A stretch of 64,000 nucleotides of DNA from Verrucomicrobiia bacterium (GCA_035629335.1 DASPIB010000007.1:1-64000); one strand, 5' to 3'. Positions 54,455 through 62,099 are shown, counted from the stretch's first letter. Notes: generated by a model from the sequence alone, not told the origin. Numbers and translations are program-made.

Positions 54455-54796
54455 CTAGCTTGGCTTGCAGGCTTGCTCGAGCGCAGAGCGTATCTGGTTG
54501 AGCTTGTCCTTGACAATGTCCTGAAGTGACCGCTGGTCTTTCCAGCAGTCCATCGTTACATGAACGTCAACGACGTCGAGGTCCCCAGATACAGAAGCTT
54601 GGGCGCCGAACCCTTTAAGCTTGGAACTAAAAGCCGCAGTAGTATATCTTCGCAGAGCGGCTGCCTCCTCTGGCGTAAGATCAAACGACACAAAAAGCCT
54701 CATTACTGCATCTACCGCGATTTTGCTACCTTCAAGCTTAATATGCTGCTTGTTCCGGCCAGTATCGGGATTAAACTCACAGAGTTTAATTTGCAT
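54455..54796 (-). CDS. Orphan small soluble protein
   Basis: 113 residues, family not recognised. Begins MQIKLCEFNPDTGRNKQHIK; alternating strands and helices, ending in a helix with DKLNQIRSALEQACKPS. Two or three Cys. Promoter TTGCAC-16-TATACT (54832-54859) lies inside the 3' part of the next frame upstream. Gene order, size and secondary structure pattern resemble the 54.8-kb gene, but no sequence identity is clear. Confidence 0.6.
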   Translation of the reverse strand: MQIKLCEFNPDTGRNKQHIKLEGSKIAVDAVMRLFVSFDLTPEEAAALRRYTTAAFSSKLKGFGAQASVSGDLDVVDVHVTMDCWKDQRSLQDIVKDKLNQIRSALEQACKPS

Positions 54797-54815
54797 CGTT
54801 CACCTCAGATTGAAG

Positions 54816-55280
54816 TTAAGACAGCAACTGTAGTATAGCGTATGGACTCTGCTGTGCAAAGCCTCGAATATTGCGAAGGTGTATGAAATTGCGAAGGCCG
54901 GTGCGATCAGGGTTGATCGCACCGGCCAAGTTGTCAACGGACCGTGATTTGGCTGTTGGCCTCCCGAAGCAGGCTGCGCGCAGGGCCTTGACTAGCATCT
55001 GGCCCCTTTCCTCGCGGGTAATCGTGGAATTGAAACTGACAGTCAAGCTACGGTCGTGGACACTAATGGAGGTAACGCCAGAGTCTTCCAGGCGTGCCAG
55101 CCGAGCAATCTGCTCGACAATCCCCCAGGGGTCACCATCATTGGGGATGTCGGTAAAGTTGCAAGAAAGGCTGAGGTAGTAATTGGCGCCCTCATTCAAC
55201 CGCCAGTTGCATTCCAGAACTCCGTGACCCTGAGAAATGCTGAATCTGGCCTGCTTTCCGGCGGGCAAGGTCTTTCTCAT
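54816..55280 (-). CDS. Orphan protein with probable lost stop codon
   Basis: 154 residues from the ATG at 55280 (GGAG 7 bases before); the longer frame to 55376 overlaps the promoter. Family not recognised; beta-rich core with CNWRLNEGANYYLSLSCNF and a helix EERGQMLVKALRAACFG. A 14-bp perfect hairpin lies at 54895-54925 inside the frame, and the promoter of the next gene is also inside it. The last 37 or so codons therefore probably arose when a stop just before the hairpin was lost; the ancestral protein would end near residue 117. Confidence 0.55.
   Translation of the reverse strand: MRKTLPAGKQARFSISQGHGVLECNWRLNEGANYYLSLSCNFTDIPNDGDPWGIVEQIARLARLEDSGVTSISVHDRSLTVSFNSTITREERGQMLVKALRAACFGRPTAKSRSVDNLAGAINPDRTGLRNFIHLRNIRGFAQQSPYAILQLLS
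54832..54859 (-). promoter_or_regulatory. Promoter of the 54.5-kb orphan gene
   Basis: On the minus strand TTGCAC (54854-54859), a 16-base spacer and TATACT (54832-54837), 36 bases before the ATG. It overlaps the end of the open frame of the gene at 54.8 kb. Confidence 0.65.
54895..54925 (-). terminator. Hairpin terminator lying inside the 54.8-kb frame
   Basis: GGCCGGTGCGATCA (54895-54908) pairs perfectly with TGATCGCACCGGCC (54912-54925). Same kind and position as terminators of the other solitary genes, but here within coding sequence. Confidence 0.65.
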
Positions 55281-55320
55281 GCTAGCGCTCCTAGCGACAA
55301 TGTGGTCGAATGACTGAAGT

Positions 55321-55349
55321 ACTATAGCATCTATTATTAAATTAGTCAA
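55321..55349 (-). promoter_or_regulatory. Promoter of the 54.8-kb orphan gene
   Basis: On the minus strand TTGACT (55344-55349), a 17-base spacer and TATAGT (55321-55326), 41 bases before the chosen ATG. Confidence 0.75.
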
Positions 55350-55476
55350 TAAATTCGCACGATCAGCATATCTCACCTCTTATGGTATACTGGCTGTACG
55401 TGGCCGATACCCTAAAGTTACCTAGAGTATCTGTGTGTATCGCTAATGTTCAAAATAAGGTTTTATTGAGGTAGCT

Positions 55477-55683
55477 ATGAATCAACCATCCCCGCAGATC
55501 AAAAACGCCAAAAGAATGATGCTCATCTTCGCCGCTCTTTCACTTTTTCTCAGCGCGCTATTTGTTATAGAGTATGTTAACCACCCGAACGAGAGCCCTG
55601 TAGGGCGCGTGCCACTCCTAATTATTTCAGTGGTCGCCTGTGTCTATTACGCGACAAAGTATTTTAGCGGTAGAAAGAAATAG
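55477..55683 (+). CDS. Small two-helix membrane protein
   Basis: 68 residues, family not recognised. A basic start (PQIKNAKRMM), a helix near 14-33, a short polar loop with NHPNESPVG, and a second helix near 44-60 ending in basic KYFSGRKK. TTGAGG precedes the ATG. An extended -10 TGgTATACT lies about 90 bases upstream, and no terminator separates it from the next gene, which also codes a membrane protein. Confidence 0.6.
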   Translation: MNQPSPQIKNAKRMMLIFAALSLFLSALFVIEYVNHPNESPVGRVPLLIISVVACVYYATKYFSGRKK

Positions 55684-55765
55684 TGGGCAAGGCCTGGGTT
55701 GAAAAAAATGAGCGAGCTTCCTAGTAAGGTTTATGTCTAACTGGCGGTTAAAACGAGAGAGCATA

Positions 55766-56650
55766 ATGAAACTGGAAAAAACAACCCAAGAAAAAGACGA
55801 CCAGAAAAGCAAAGCGGAAAAAGCTAAACCTGCAACACCGAAATTGAAGCGGGGCTTAAAGAAGCCTATAAAACTAGCCTTGGCAATCGCTGCGGCCTTG
55901 CTGTTAATTCCACTGTTCTACGTGACCTATATCTTTTTTTCGTCACCTGCTGCGATCCGTAACCCACAATTAGAACACTACCATTTTCGTATGCAAGTTT
56001 TGGTAAATGGCAAAGCTGAAAACTTTGCTGCAAGTAAGTACCAACAAGATTACGTCAAAGGCCAGTGTAGCGCCAATCTACCCAAAGAACCCATACACTT
56101 TCACGACAACCAAGACCAACTGGTGCACATTCACTGGGCGGGCATGACCGGCGGTATGGTAATGAAATATTATGGGTGGGACTATATTGGTGGTATCGAT
56201 AAAGCCCTCGGCTATAGGCTAGACAATGTATTCGATATCCAAAAGGTAAGTATTCACGGAAATCTGTTGCCTGCAGTGCCAAACGACACTTCGTTTTATG
56301 TGTATACAGGCGACGAAAATGGCTATCAAGAAAAAAGTTTTAACGACTGGAAAACTCAAGATTTAGAGCAATTTTTTGGCACAGCTAGCAATTTTCCTGC
56401 TTTTAGCCCTAAAGAAACCGGACTTAGCTGGATAGATAAGATCTTCCCCAAAGCTCACGCTCATGCCAGTGAAAGCCACAATCACGAAAGCGCGCATGGC
56501 AAGGAAACGTCGCAAGAAAAGTTAACTCGTATCAACAATTTAATTGGCAATGTGGTGCTATTTGTACAAAAAGACAAGCCAACGAATCAGCAGGTGCAGG
56601 AAAGATTCAGCGACTTAGAGCCCCTATCCGAGAGCACTTGCGGTGGTTAA
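55766..56650 (+). CDS. Membrane-anchored exported His-rich protein
   Basis: 294 residues from the ATG at 55766 (GAGAGAG before it; an ATG at 55733 is possible). Lys-rich N-terminus, one helix (about residues 38-58), then an exported domain with many His: LEHYHFRMQVLVNGKAE, PIHFHDNQDQLVHIHW and KAHAHASESHNHES. The clusters point to binding of copper or zinc. Also MTGGMVMKYYGWDYIGG. Similar proteins are known to me from CPR genomes only as uncharacterised. The role is metal-related by inference. Confidence 0.6.
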   Translation: MKLEKTTQEKDDQKSKAEKAKPATPKLKRGLKKPIKLALAIAAALLLIPLFYVTYIFFSSPAAIRNPQLEHYHFRMQVLVNGKAENFAASKYQQDYVKGQCSANLPKEPIHFHDNQDQLVHIHWAGMTGGMVMKYYGWDYIGGIDKALGYRLDNVFDIQKVSIHGNLLPAVPNDTSFYVYTGDENGYQEKSFNDWKTQDLEQFFGTASNFPAFSPKETGLSWIDKIFPKAHAHASESHNHESAHGKETSQEKLTRINNLIGNVVLFVQKDKPTNQQVQERFSDLEPLSESTCGG

Positions 56651-56729
56651 TATGTACATGAGCGTTTGAGCCTACCTTGTCATGGCGTTTATAGGCTACT
56701 AAAGACTGAATTAGTGTGTTAATTTAAGA

Positions 56730-56757
56730 GCCCGAACGCTGAGAGGGCGTTCGGGCG
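56730..56757 (-). terminator. Terminator of the 56.8-kb orphan gene
   Basis: 10-bp perfect stem GCCCGAACGC/GCGTTCGGGC with a 7-base loop, 6 bases beyond the minus-strand stop; it also lies in the right place to stop plus-strand transcripts. Confidence 0.75.
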
Positions 56758-56762
56758 GGCAG

Positions 56763-57143
56763 CTAGTAGCTACGAAAACGTTCTGGTACCACAGTTTCAT
56801 CAAAAATAGGATCATTCGGACGAGAGAAGATACCCAGCGCGCCACTAGTAGGGTCAAAATACATAAGTTGACCGTTTTCACCCCAACTAAATTGATTGTG
56901 GCTGAGCAAAATCATATCTGGTGATGCGCTATGGCGGGGCCTCTCAAAATGCTTCGGCCACTCATCGGAGTGAATAGTAGAGGCGCGCCACTGATAAAAT
57001 ATATCTACGACCGGCCCGTACTGAGGGTCATCGCGAAGTGCCAAGCGGTCAATACGGCCGACTATCATAATTTTAAATTTCTGATCGTGAATCATGAAGT
57101 ACCCGTTATCGAAGAGCTTCAAATCCGCTTCTACTAGTTGCAT
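56763..57143 (-). CDS. Orphan small soluble protein
   Basis: 126 residues, family not recognised. Starts MQLVEADLKLFDNGYFMIHD; aromatic-rich beta protein with FYQWRASTIHSDEWPKHFER and ENGQLMYFDPTSG. No signal peptide. Extended -10 TGcTACTAT about 40 bases upstream and its own terminator. Confidence 0.6.
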   Translation of the reverse strand: MQLVEADLKLFDNGYFMIHDQKFKIMIVGRIDRLALRDDPQYGPVVDIFYQWRASTIHSDEWPKHFERPRHSASPDMILLSHNQFSWGENGQLMYFDPTSGALGIFSRPNDPIFDETVVPERFRSY

Positions 57144-57256
57144 GACGGCCCTTTCAAGTAGAAAGATGCGCCTAGATCAATAGTAGCAGGTATGTTCATG
57201 AACAGAAACCTATGCTACGAGAGCGGCAGGTACTTATTGACGGATACATATAATAA

Positions 57257-57292
57257 CGGGCGAGCAATTGAAGTTCTTTTCTTTGCTCGCCC
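57257..57292 (-). terminator. Terminator of the 57.3-kb orphan gene
   Basis: GGGCGAGCAA/TTGCTCGCCC stem around a 14-15 base loop, just beyond the stop. Confidence 0.7.
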
Positions 57293-57300
57293 TTTCTTTC

Positions 57301-57705
57301 CTAGCTCTTCCCGTAAGGCCATTTATTCAAGGCAGGACAGGCATCTCTGTTCCGTGCTCTACCGCTGTTTGTAACAGCAGCAGACTGGCTGTCATCCTTT
57401 GTACTACTCGTCTTAACCAAGCGCGAAAGCTCAGTGATAGTATCCTTAAAAGATACGTTAGATGCCAGCTTGTCGATCAATAGCTGCAAGATTCGGGGTT
57501 GAAGCTTGATGATCTCGTGTTCTTCAAGCGGGATGGAATCAATGCCGCCTCGTTCACCAATTGTATTAAGGAATTCGAATGCGGTTCTGTAAGTAACCAC
57601 CTCGTTTGGTGAATGCTGATAAATAACCGCGACAGCTCCGTAAGCCGATTGACCAAACACAAGCAGCATAGCCTGAGAGGTGTCAGTCTGGATATCGAGA
57701 GCCAT
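57301..57705 (-). CDS. Orphan small soluble protein
   Basis: 134 residues, family not recognised. Begins MALDIQTDTSQAMLLVFGQS; helical middle (LQPRILQLLIDKLASNVSFK), and a polar, probably disordered end (STKDDSQSAAVTNSGRARNR). Promoter TTGACT-17-TACTGT upstream and GGAGG before the ATG. Solitary. Confidence 0.6.
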   Translation of the reverse strand: MALDIQTDTSQAMLLVFGQSAYGAVAVIYQHSPNEVVTYRTAFEFLNTIGERGGIDSIPLEEHEIIKLQPRILQLLIDKLASNVSFKDTITELSRLVKTSSTKDDSQSAAVTNSGRARNRDACPALNKWPYGKS

Positions 57706-57892
57706 AATGCCTCCACAGTCAGAATGTGCACTGCTGATACAGTAGACTATCTTCTATGAAGAGTCAATGACTCAACTTACGCCGCCGTAGAAGTAGCAAG
57801 GAGTATACAAAAGCTCTGTAAGTTAAGTCGAAGCTATCTGTAAAGCAATAAATAGGAATGCAGATTATGCGGGGCTCATGATTTGTACCGCA

Positions 57893-57973
57893 GTCTCGCT
57901 TATACTAACGACCCCTCATCATGATTAAGCGAGACAGATGAAATTAATGGGCGTGTCTATGGTATACTAACGA
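57893..57973 (+). promoter_or_regulatory. Twin promoters and long inverted repeat before the SLOG gene
   Basis: The 11-mer TATACTAACGA occurs at 57901-57911 and again at 57963-57973; both contain a -10 (TATACT), the second with an extended TGg. A perfect 10-bp inverted repeat GTCTCGCTTA/TAAGCGAGAC (57893-57902 and 57926-57935) overlaps the first -10. A six-codon ATG frame (57921-57941) lies between the two -10 boxes. This suggests regulated or alternative start sites. Confidence 0.55.
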
Positions 57974-58002
57974 ACGGTCACAACGAGGACGGAAGGTGCT
58001 CC

Positions 58003-58812
58003 ATGACTACGATTGGGCTTGGTGTTCATTATACTCATCCTGAGCATGGTATCCGTGAAGTGGCGCTCAGCCAACACACGCAAAAAACGCTTCAAATGGC
58101 GTATGCTCCTGAGCCACTGCTAAAGCCGCTGCGTCGGCATCGTGTAAATGCCCGACCGCTTCGTGAAGCAGTTACGTGGTTGCAGCAGCAGATGACGAAG
58201 GGGTGGATACTGGGCTGTTCTGGTTTTGCGACTGCCATGTCGAGCGATGATTACAGCATAGACAGAGCTGTACTCAGGCAACTGTATGCCTACCTGAAGC
58301 ACAAGAACGCACTCCCTATTCTTACAACTGATGGCGGGACGGGTGTAGGCGCACTGCAGGCGAATGCCGACATCGCCAGTCAATTTAGAGTTCCTACGCT
58401 TGGCTGTACGCCGATTAGTGCTCTTGCAAAAGATCATGTTGGGCCACGTCAACGCACGATTATCGGCGGCGCTAACTATAAGGAGCGTGAGAGGCTCGTC
58501 GGAGCACTCCCCGATATTCTTCTCTGCCTTGATGGCAAAGATGGTACGCTTCGAGAGGCCGAGATGGCCGCAAGCTGCGGCAGCATTGTGGTGCTTGTGT
58601 CGTTACGTTCCTACGAGGGTGGCCCGATCGATACCCATTTGCGAATGAAGCATCTTCGACGAGCAGTTATGCAGGGCAGGGTAGTCACTTGTCGGCTTCG
58701 ACGCGGTGAGGATGTTGTTGAGGCATTTGAGGTCGCCCTAAAGTTGCGCGAATGGATCGGTAGCACCGGCAGTGATCGGCTGCGAAAGATTGAAGAGTGC
58801 ATTCTTTCATGA
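58003..58812 (+). CDS. SLOG-fold (LOG-like) nucleotide-binding protein
   Basis: 269 residues. After an N-terminal part of about 60 residues the Rossmann-like core begins KGWILGCSGFATAMSS; then LTTDGGTGVGALQANADIAS (variant of the G-G-x-x-G-x-M motif) and LDGKDGTLREAEMAASCG (variant of the P-G-G-x-G-T-x2-E motif). LOG-type enzymes release nucleobases from nucleotides; other SLOG proteins sense nucleotide derivatives, some in defence systems. Here the classical P-G-G is D-G-K, so sensing rather than catalysis is possible. GGAAGG precedes the ATG. Monocistronic with twin promoters. Confidence 0.7.
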   Translation: MTTIGLGVHYTHPEHGIREVALSQHTQKTLQMAYAPEPLLKPLRRHRVNARPLREAVTWLQQQMTKGWILGCSGFATAMSSDDYSIDRAVLRQLYAYLKHKNALPILTTDGGTGVGALQANADIASQFRVPTLGCTPISALAKDHVGPRQRTIIGGANYKERERLVGALPDILLCLDGKDGTLREAEMAASCGSIVVLVSLRSYEGGPIDTHLRMKHLRRAVMQGRVVTCRLRRGEDVVEAFEVALKLREWIGSTGSDRLRKIEECILS

Positions 58813-58834
58813 AGGCACTATGGTGGCGGGACTC

Positions 58835-58859
58835 CTGCTTTTATTCCAGGAGTCCCGCG
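58835..58859 (+). terminator. Terminator of the SLOG gene
   Basis: CGGGACTCCTG and CAGGAGTCCCG arms around a short loop containing CTTTTATTC, 22 bases after the stop. Confidence 0.8.
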
Positions 58860-58910
58860 TATAATATGAGATTATCTTCGCTAATAGCAGTAAAAGCGTG
58901 TCTTATTCGC

Positions 58911-59645
58911 TTAACTTTCCTGCATCATCTTATCAAGTTGGTACATAGAGTAATCAACGGCATCATAGCCGCCGTCTACAACCAGCTGTGTACCGTTCAC
59001 AAACCGTGCCTGGTCGGACAGCAGCCACAAGATTGCGTCGGCGATTTCGTCGGGCTCGGCATTTCTACCAAGTGGTGTTATTTTAGCGGCAACCGGTGGG
59101 ATATACGGTTTGGCGCTCTCGGTGTTAACCCAGCCTGGTAGCACGGTATTCACGCGCACGCCCTGCGGGCCGAAGTTGGCTGCAAGCGATTGTGTCAAGT
59201 TTACCTGCGCTGCTTTCGTAAGGGTATAGGGAATACTGGCATATGCCGCATGGCGCCCGCCTTGGCTTGAGACGTTGATAATCGAACCGCCTTTGACAAA
59301 GTTTCTACGCAGACCATGGCTTAACCGGAGCGGGGCAGTCAGGTTAGCTTCGATCGCTTGATGCCATTCGTCAAAGTTAAACTCCTCCCAAGGCGAGCCA
59401 AGAATTTCGGCGGCGTTATTGATAAGTGCAAACAGCTGCGAAGCTTGCAGATTGCGTACGACTTTTTCAACCTGTTCAGGTACTTTTAGATCGGCCTGAA
59501 CCCATTCAATGCCCGCATAGTCCGGCAGGGATTCGTCCACTTGTATTTTGTCGAGACCAATAACTTTATAGCCTGCATCACGTGCCTTCTGGGCGGTCAC
59601 CTTGCCAATACCGTTTGCTGCGCCAGTTATAAGAATTCGCTTCAT
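58911..59645 (-). CDS. Short-chain dehydrogenase/reductase
   Basis: 244 residues. TGxxxGIG cofactor motif in ILITGAANGIGKVTAQKA, NNAAEILGSP, catalytic Ser in INVSSQGGRH and the Y-x3-K pair in IPYTLTKAAQ, with GWVNTES and NGTQLVVDGGYD at the end: a complete classical SDR, likely NAD(H)-dependent. Substrate unknown. It is divergently spaced by 39 bases from the end of the MarR gene and shares its direction, so both are probably in one unit. Confidence 0.9.
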   Translation of the reverse strand: MKRILITGAANGIGKVTAQKARDAGYKVIGLDKIQVDESLPDYAGIEWVQADLKVPEQVEKVVRNLQASQLFALINNAAEILGSPWEEFNFDEWHQAIEANLTAPLRLSHGLRRNFVKGGSIINVSSQGGRHAAYASIPYTLTKAAQVNLTQSLAANFGPQGVRVNTVLPGWVNTESAKPYIPPVAAKITPLGRNAEPDEIADAILWLLSDQARFVNGTQLVVDGGYDAVDYSMYQLDKMMQES

Positions 59646-59665
59646 AGCCCTCCTTATGAAATTAA

Positions 59666-59679
59666 TTTCCTATAGGAAA
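59666..59679. promoter_or_regulatory. Perfect 14-bp palindrome between marR and SDR genes
   Basis: TTTCCTATAGGAAA, fully palindromic, 21 bases before the SDR start and 6 bases after the MarR stop. A good candidate operator for the MarR regulator next to it. Confidence 0.55.
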
Positions 59680-59684
59680 CTATA

Positions 59685-60140
59685 TCATACCGTGCGGAGG
59701 CTGTCATCATCTAGGGCGGCGGTAATTTTTGCGGCAAGCACAGCGAACAGCTTGGCGTCTTTGGGTGAAAGCGCAGTCATAGCTAGGCGGGCGTTCTCAC
59801 GTTGCCCAGCATAAATATTCTCAAGGATATCATTGGCCTGTGCGGTTAGTATTACGGAATGTGAGCGGCGATCGGTGCCTGATGCGGTTTTTTCTAACAG
59901 ACCTTTCTCTTCTAAGCTCTTTAAGTATTTTGAAGTACTTGAACGTGACATCCCTAGCTTCTCACTAATGACCGATGGCACGGCAGAACCCTCAGCCTTA
60001 ACAAAAGCCATAAGATCGAAGTGCCTCCAGGTAAGTCGCATAGGCTCATCACTGGCCTGTACACGGCGGGCGATTAGAATGTATTGCAGGTTAGCAAGGG
60101 CGTCTTCAAATTTCTTGCTTGTAGTATTTGGGTCATCCAT
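59685..60140 (-). CDS. MarR family transcriptional regulator
   Basis: 151 residues. Winged helix: LTWRHFDLMAFVKAEG, VPSVISEKLGMSRSSTSKYL (recognition helix) and the wing GLLEKTASGTDRRSHSVILT with the D-R-R typical of MarR. Long helices at both ends form the dimer. Usually represses a neighbouring gene and is released by small phenolic or oxidant ligands. The SDR gene 39 bases downstream is the likely target. Its own leader holds the imperfect repeat TAACT...AGTTA (60152-60168). Confidence 0.9.
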   Translation of the reverse strand: MDDPNTTSKKFEDALANLQYILIARRVQASDEPMRLTWRHFDLMAFVKAEGSAVPSVISEKLGMSRSSTSKYLKSLEEKGLLEKTASGTDRRSHSVILTAQANDILENIYAGQRENARLAMTALSPKDAKLFAVLAAKITAALDDDSLRTV

Positions 60141-60380
60141 TATCTTTATTATAACTGTTAAAAAGTTACCTTTAGCCCAAACACTTCCAACGGCTTTCCG
60201 ATCACTTGTATAAACTTTTTGCGGACACCTTTAAACAAGCCTGTAGGTTTACAAACAACTGCAAAGTAAGGATTATTGCATTATATACAATAATATGCTA
60301 TAATATTAAGATTGCACAGCTTTATTGTGCATGTGTGTCCATGTGGATATGAACTTACTACCATTGGAGCTTTGAGGATT

Positions 60381-60848
60381 ATGCGACGAGCAGTTGCGCT
60401 CTTGCTGTTGCTGGCGCTTTCGGCGTGCATCGGTACGCCGGCGGATCACACCGCTGACGTGACGGCTTCCGCTACCGGATCGGTTCAAGTGACCGAGCCG
60501 TCAGACCCAAACATCAAGCAGTTCATCCAGGCGAATGGCGGGCGCATCACGGTGCGCTGCGCGCTGAACCAGGAGGGGACGTACGACTACGAGCTGGCGG
60601 GCACTGGTCTCGGCAAAGGCGAGTTCGACATGAGCGCGCCCTACCGCGGTGGCAGCGGAGCCATCATTGACGGTGAAATCAATCCGATTCTCGACGAGAA
60701 TGGTCAGCCGGTGCGCGACCAGAACGGGGAGATCGCCCTGAGTGCAACCAGCTTGCGCAACATCTCGGGTGGCGAGCGGGTGACTATTCGCGTCGCAACC
60801 ACCACTTTCAATCGAACGTTAGAGTTCGAGAGGTGCGAGCAAATCTGA
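60381..60848 (+). CDS. Lipoprotein of foreign-like composition
   Basis: 155 residues from the ATG at 60381 (GAGG before it). Signal MRRAVALLLLLALSACIGT with a clear lipobox L-S-A-C, so a lipid-anchored surface protein. The mature part is beta-rich with VRCALNQEGTYDYEL and a final Cys (EFERCEQI) that could pair with it. Family not recognised. Codons are strongly GC-ending, unlike neighbours, and the gene has its own terminator: likely acquired. Confidence 0.65.
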   Translation: MRRAVALLLLLALSACIGTPADHTADVTASATGSVQVTEPSDPNIKQFIQANGGRITVRCALNQEGTYDYELAGTGLGKGEFDMSAPYRGGSGAIIDGEINPILDENGQPVRDQNGEIALSATSLRNISGGERVTIRVATTTFNRTLEFERCEQI

Positions 60849-60870
60849 ATTCCCCCGAATCCACTCAACA

Positions 60871-60901
60871 GCCGGCACCTGGCGGAGATCCAGGTGCCGG
60901 C
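60871..60901 (+). terminator. Terminator of the lipoprotein gene
   Basis: 12-bp perfect GC-rich stem (60871-60882 and 60890-60901). A second small hairpin with CTTTTT follows near 60919-60939. Confidence 0.75.
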
Positions 60902-61126
60902 ACACCAACTTTCATCGACGCGCAGGCAGCGCGCTTTTTGTTGTTAATAGAGTATAACTTCTTTTCACGCTTTGACATACACGATGCGTAGGTTATCATG
61001 GAAGAAGCAATATGTGAGAAGGTGGGCACTCAACATAATCTTTTAATTGATGTGAATCTTCCGTAACTACTATTTGCTTTTGCTCAAAAATAATATGTAA
61101 CAAACCTCAAGGAGGGATTTTTCAGG

Positions 61127-61750
61127 GTGGACTATAAATTGTTGGTCGGCGGTATTGCCGTTGTGATGAATATTATTGCTTTTTTACCGTACATTATCGA
61201 TACGGCTCGGGGAAAATGCAAACCGCACATATTCAGCTGGTTAATCTGGACACTTATAACAGGGGTAGTTTTTATTAGTCAGGTAGCTGAACACGCTGGG
61301 CCAGGGGCTTGGGTGACCGGTGTGACGACGCTTATTAATCTGATTATACTAGTATTATCGCTAAAGCAGGGTTCGGCCAAGGTAACCCTTATAGATAAAC
61401 TCTGCTTGGCATTTGCGCTTCCGGCTGTTGCGCTGTGTTATTTCACTGAGGAGCTGCTGATTTCAATTTCGCTGGTTATTATTGCAGATATTCTGGCTTT
61501 TATACCGACGATTCGTAAATCGCTTACAAGACCTCATGAGGAAACGTTTATAACTTACCCAATAAGCGTGGTGCGTTGTATGCTTGGGCTATTTGCTATC
61601 ACTAACTTTACCTTTACTACTGCAGCATACCCTGCAGTCATGCTGGCGCTTTATATATTTATGACGCTACTGTTATTACCGAGTCAGCCTTTTTATGCGC
61701 GCCGGCGCAAGCCCGAGATTATTGTAGATACAAAAGAGTCTGAATTTTGA
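61127..61750 (+). CDS. PQ-loop-like polytopic membrane protein
   Basis: 207 residues starting GTG at 61127; AAGGAGG lies about 12 bases upstream. Seven or so helices. The first has NIIAFLPYIIDTARGKCKP followed by HIFSWLIWTLITG, reminiscent of PQ-loop/SWEET-like carriers (P-Y, G-K-x-K-P, S-W-x2-W), and the second half repeats the plan (ILAFIPTIRKSLTRPHEETF). This gives a two-fold internal repeat. Could be a small-solute carrier. Solitary. Confidence 0.55.
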   Translation: MDYKLLVGGIAVVMNIIAFLPYIIDTARGKCKPHIFSWLIWTLITGVVFISQVAEHAGPGAWVTGVTTLINLIILVLSLKQGSAKVTLIDKLCLAFALPAVALCYFTEELLISISLVIIADILAFIPTIRKSLTRPHEETFITYPISVVRCMLGLFAITNFTFTTAAYPAVMLALYIFMTLLLLPSQPFYARRRKPEIIVDTKESEF

Positions 61751-61804
61751 GCTCTTTCACCTCTGTTAACATAGCTCCCTTCTCTTTTCTGAATTACTGA
61801 CATG

Positions 61805-61951
61805 CTAATAAAAAGATAAAGGCCCCAACCAAGGGGCCATTTCTGTACCGGCTCGTTTCCACGGGCCGTCAGAGTTTCCTGCAAAAGAAAAACGCGGCGG
61901 GCCGGGTAGAGCAGTGATGCAGATATTGAACTCGCGGGATAGAGCTATCAT
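61805..61951 (-). CDS. Possible 48-residue protein or terminator-ended small RNA
   Basis: A minus-strand frame begins MIALSREFNICITALPGPPR after a GGCTG-type site and ends in the tail of a perfect terminator (GGCCCC/GGGGCC at 61821-61826 and 61833-61838, then TTTATCTTTTTATT on the minus strand). The terminator proves little about coding but shows that a minus-strand transcript stops here. No family recognised. Confidence 0.3.
   Translation of the reverse strand: MIALSREFNICITALPGPPRFSFAGNSDGPWKRAGTEMAPWLGPLSFY
61821..61838 (-). terminator. Intrinsic terminator for an unassigned minus-strand transcript
   Basis: 6-bp GC stem, 6-base loop, T-rich tail on the minus strand. No recognised minus-strand gene lies directly upstream, except the small frame at 61805-61951. 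Confidence 0.7.
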
Positions 61952-62083
61952 TTGAGCAGCCAGCTACCAGACTAACACATGAGCGCAGGAGCACTTTTAC
62001 GGTCTAGCTAGGTCTTACGGGTGATCAGTAGTCCCACTCGTCGTATTCGAATCACAAACTTGAACGAATTTAAGCATTAAAAA

Positions 62084-62099
62084 ACACCCGTCCGGGTGT
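62084..62099 (-). terminator. Terminator downstream of the 62.2-kb gene
   Basis: ACACCC/GGGTGT stem with GTCC loop and TTTTTT after it on the minus strand. A second, larger hairpin (62125-62133 and 62151-62159) stands closer to the stop; together they form a double terminator. Confidence 0.8.

Noticed and set aside
61880-62010. tRNA- or tmRNA-like sequence on the minus strand
   Set aside because: Has a TTCAA-like loop and a hairpin, but acceptor and T stems do not pair and no CCA end fits.
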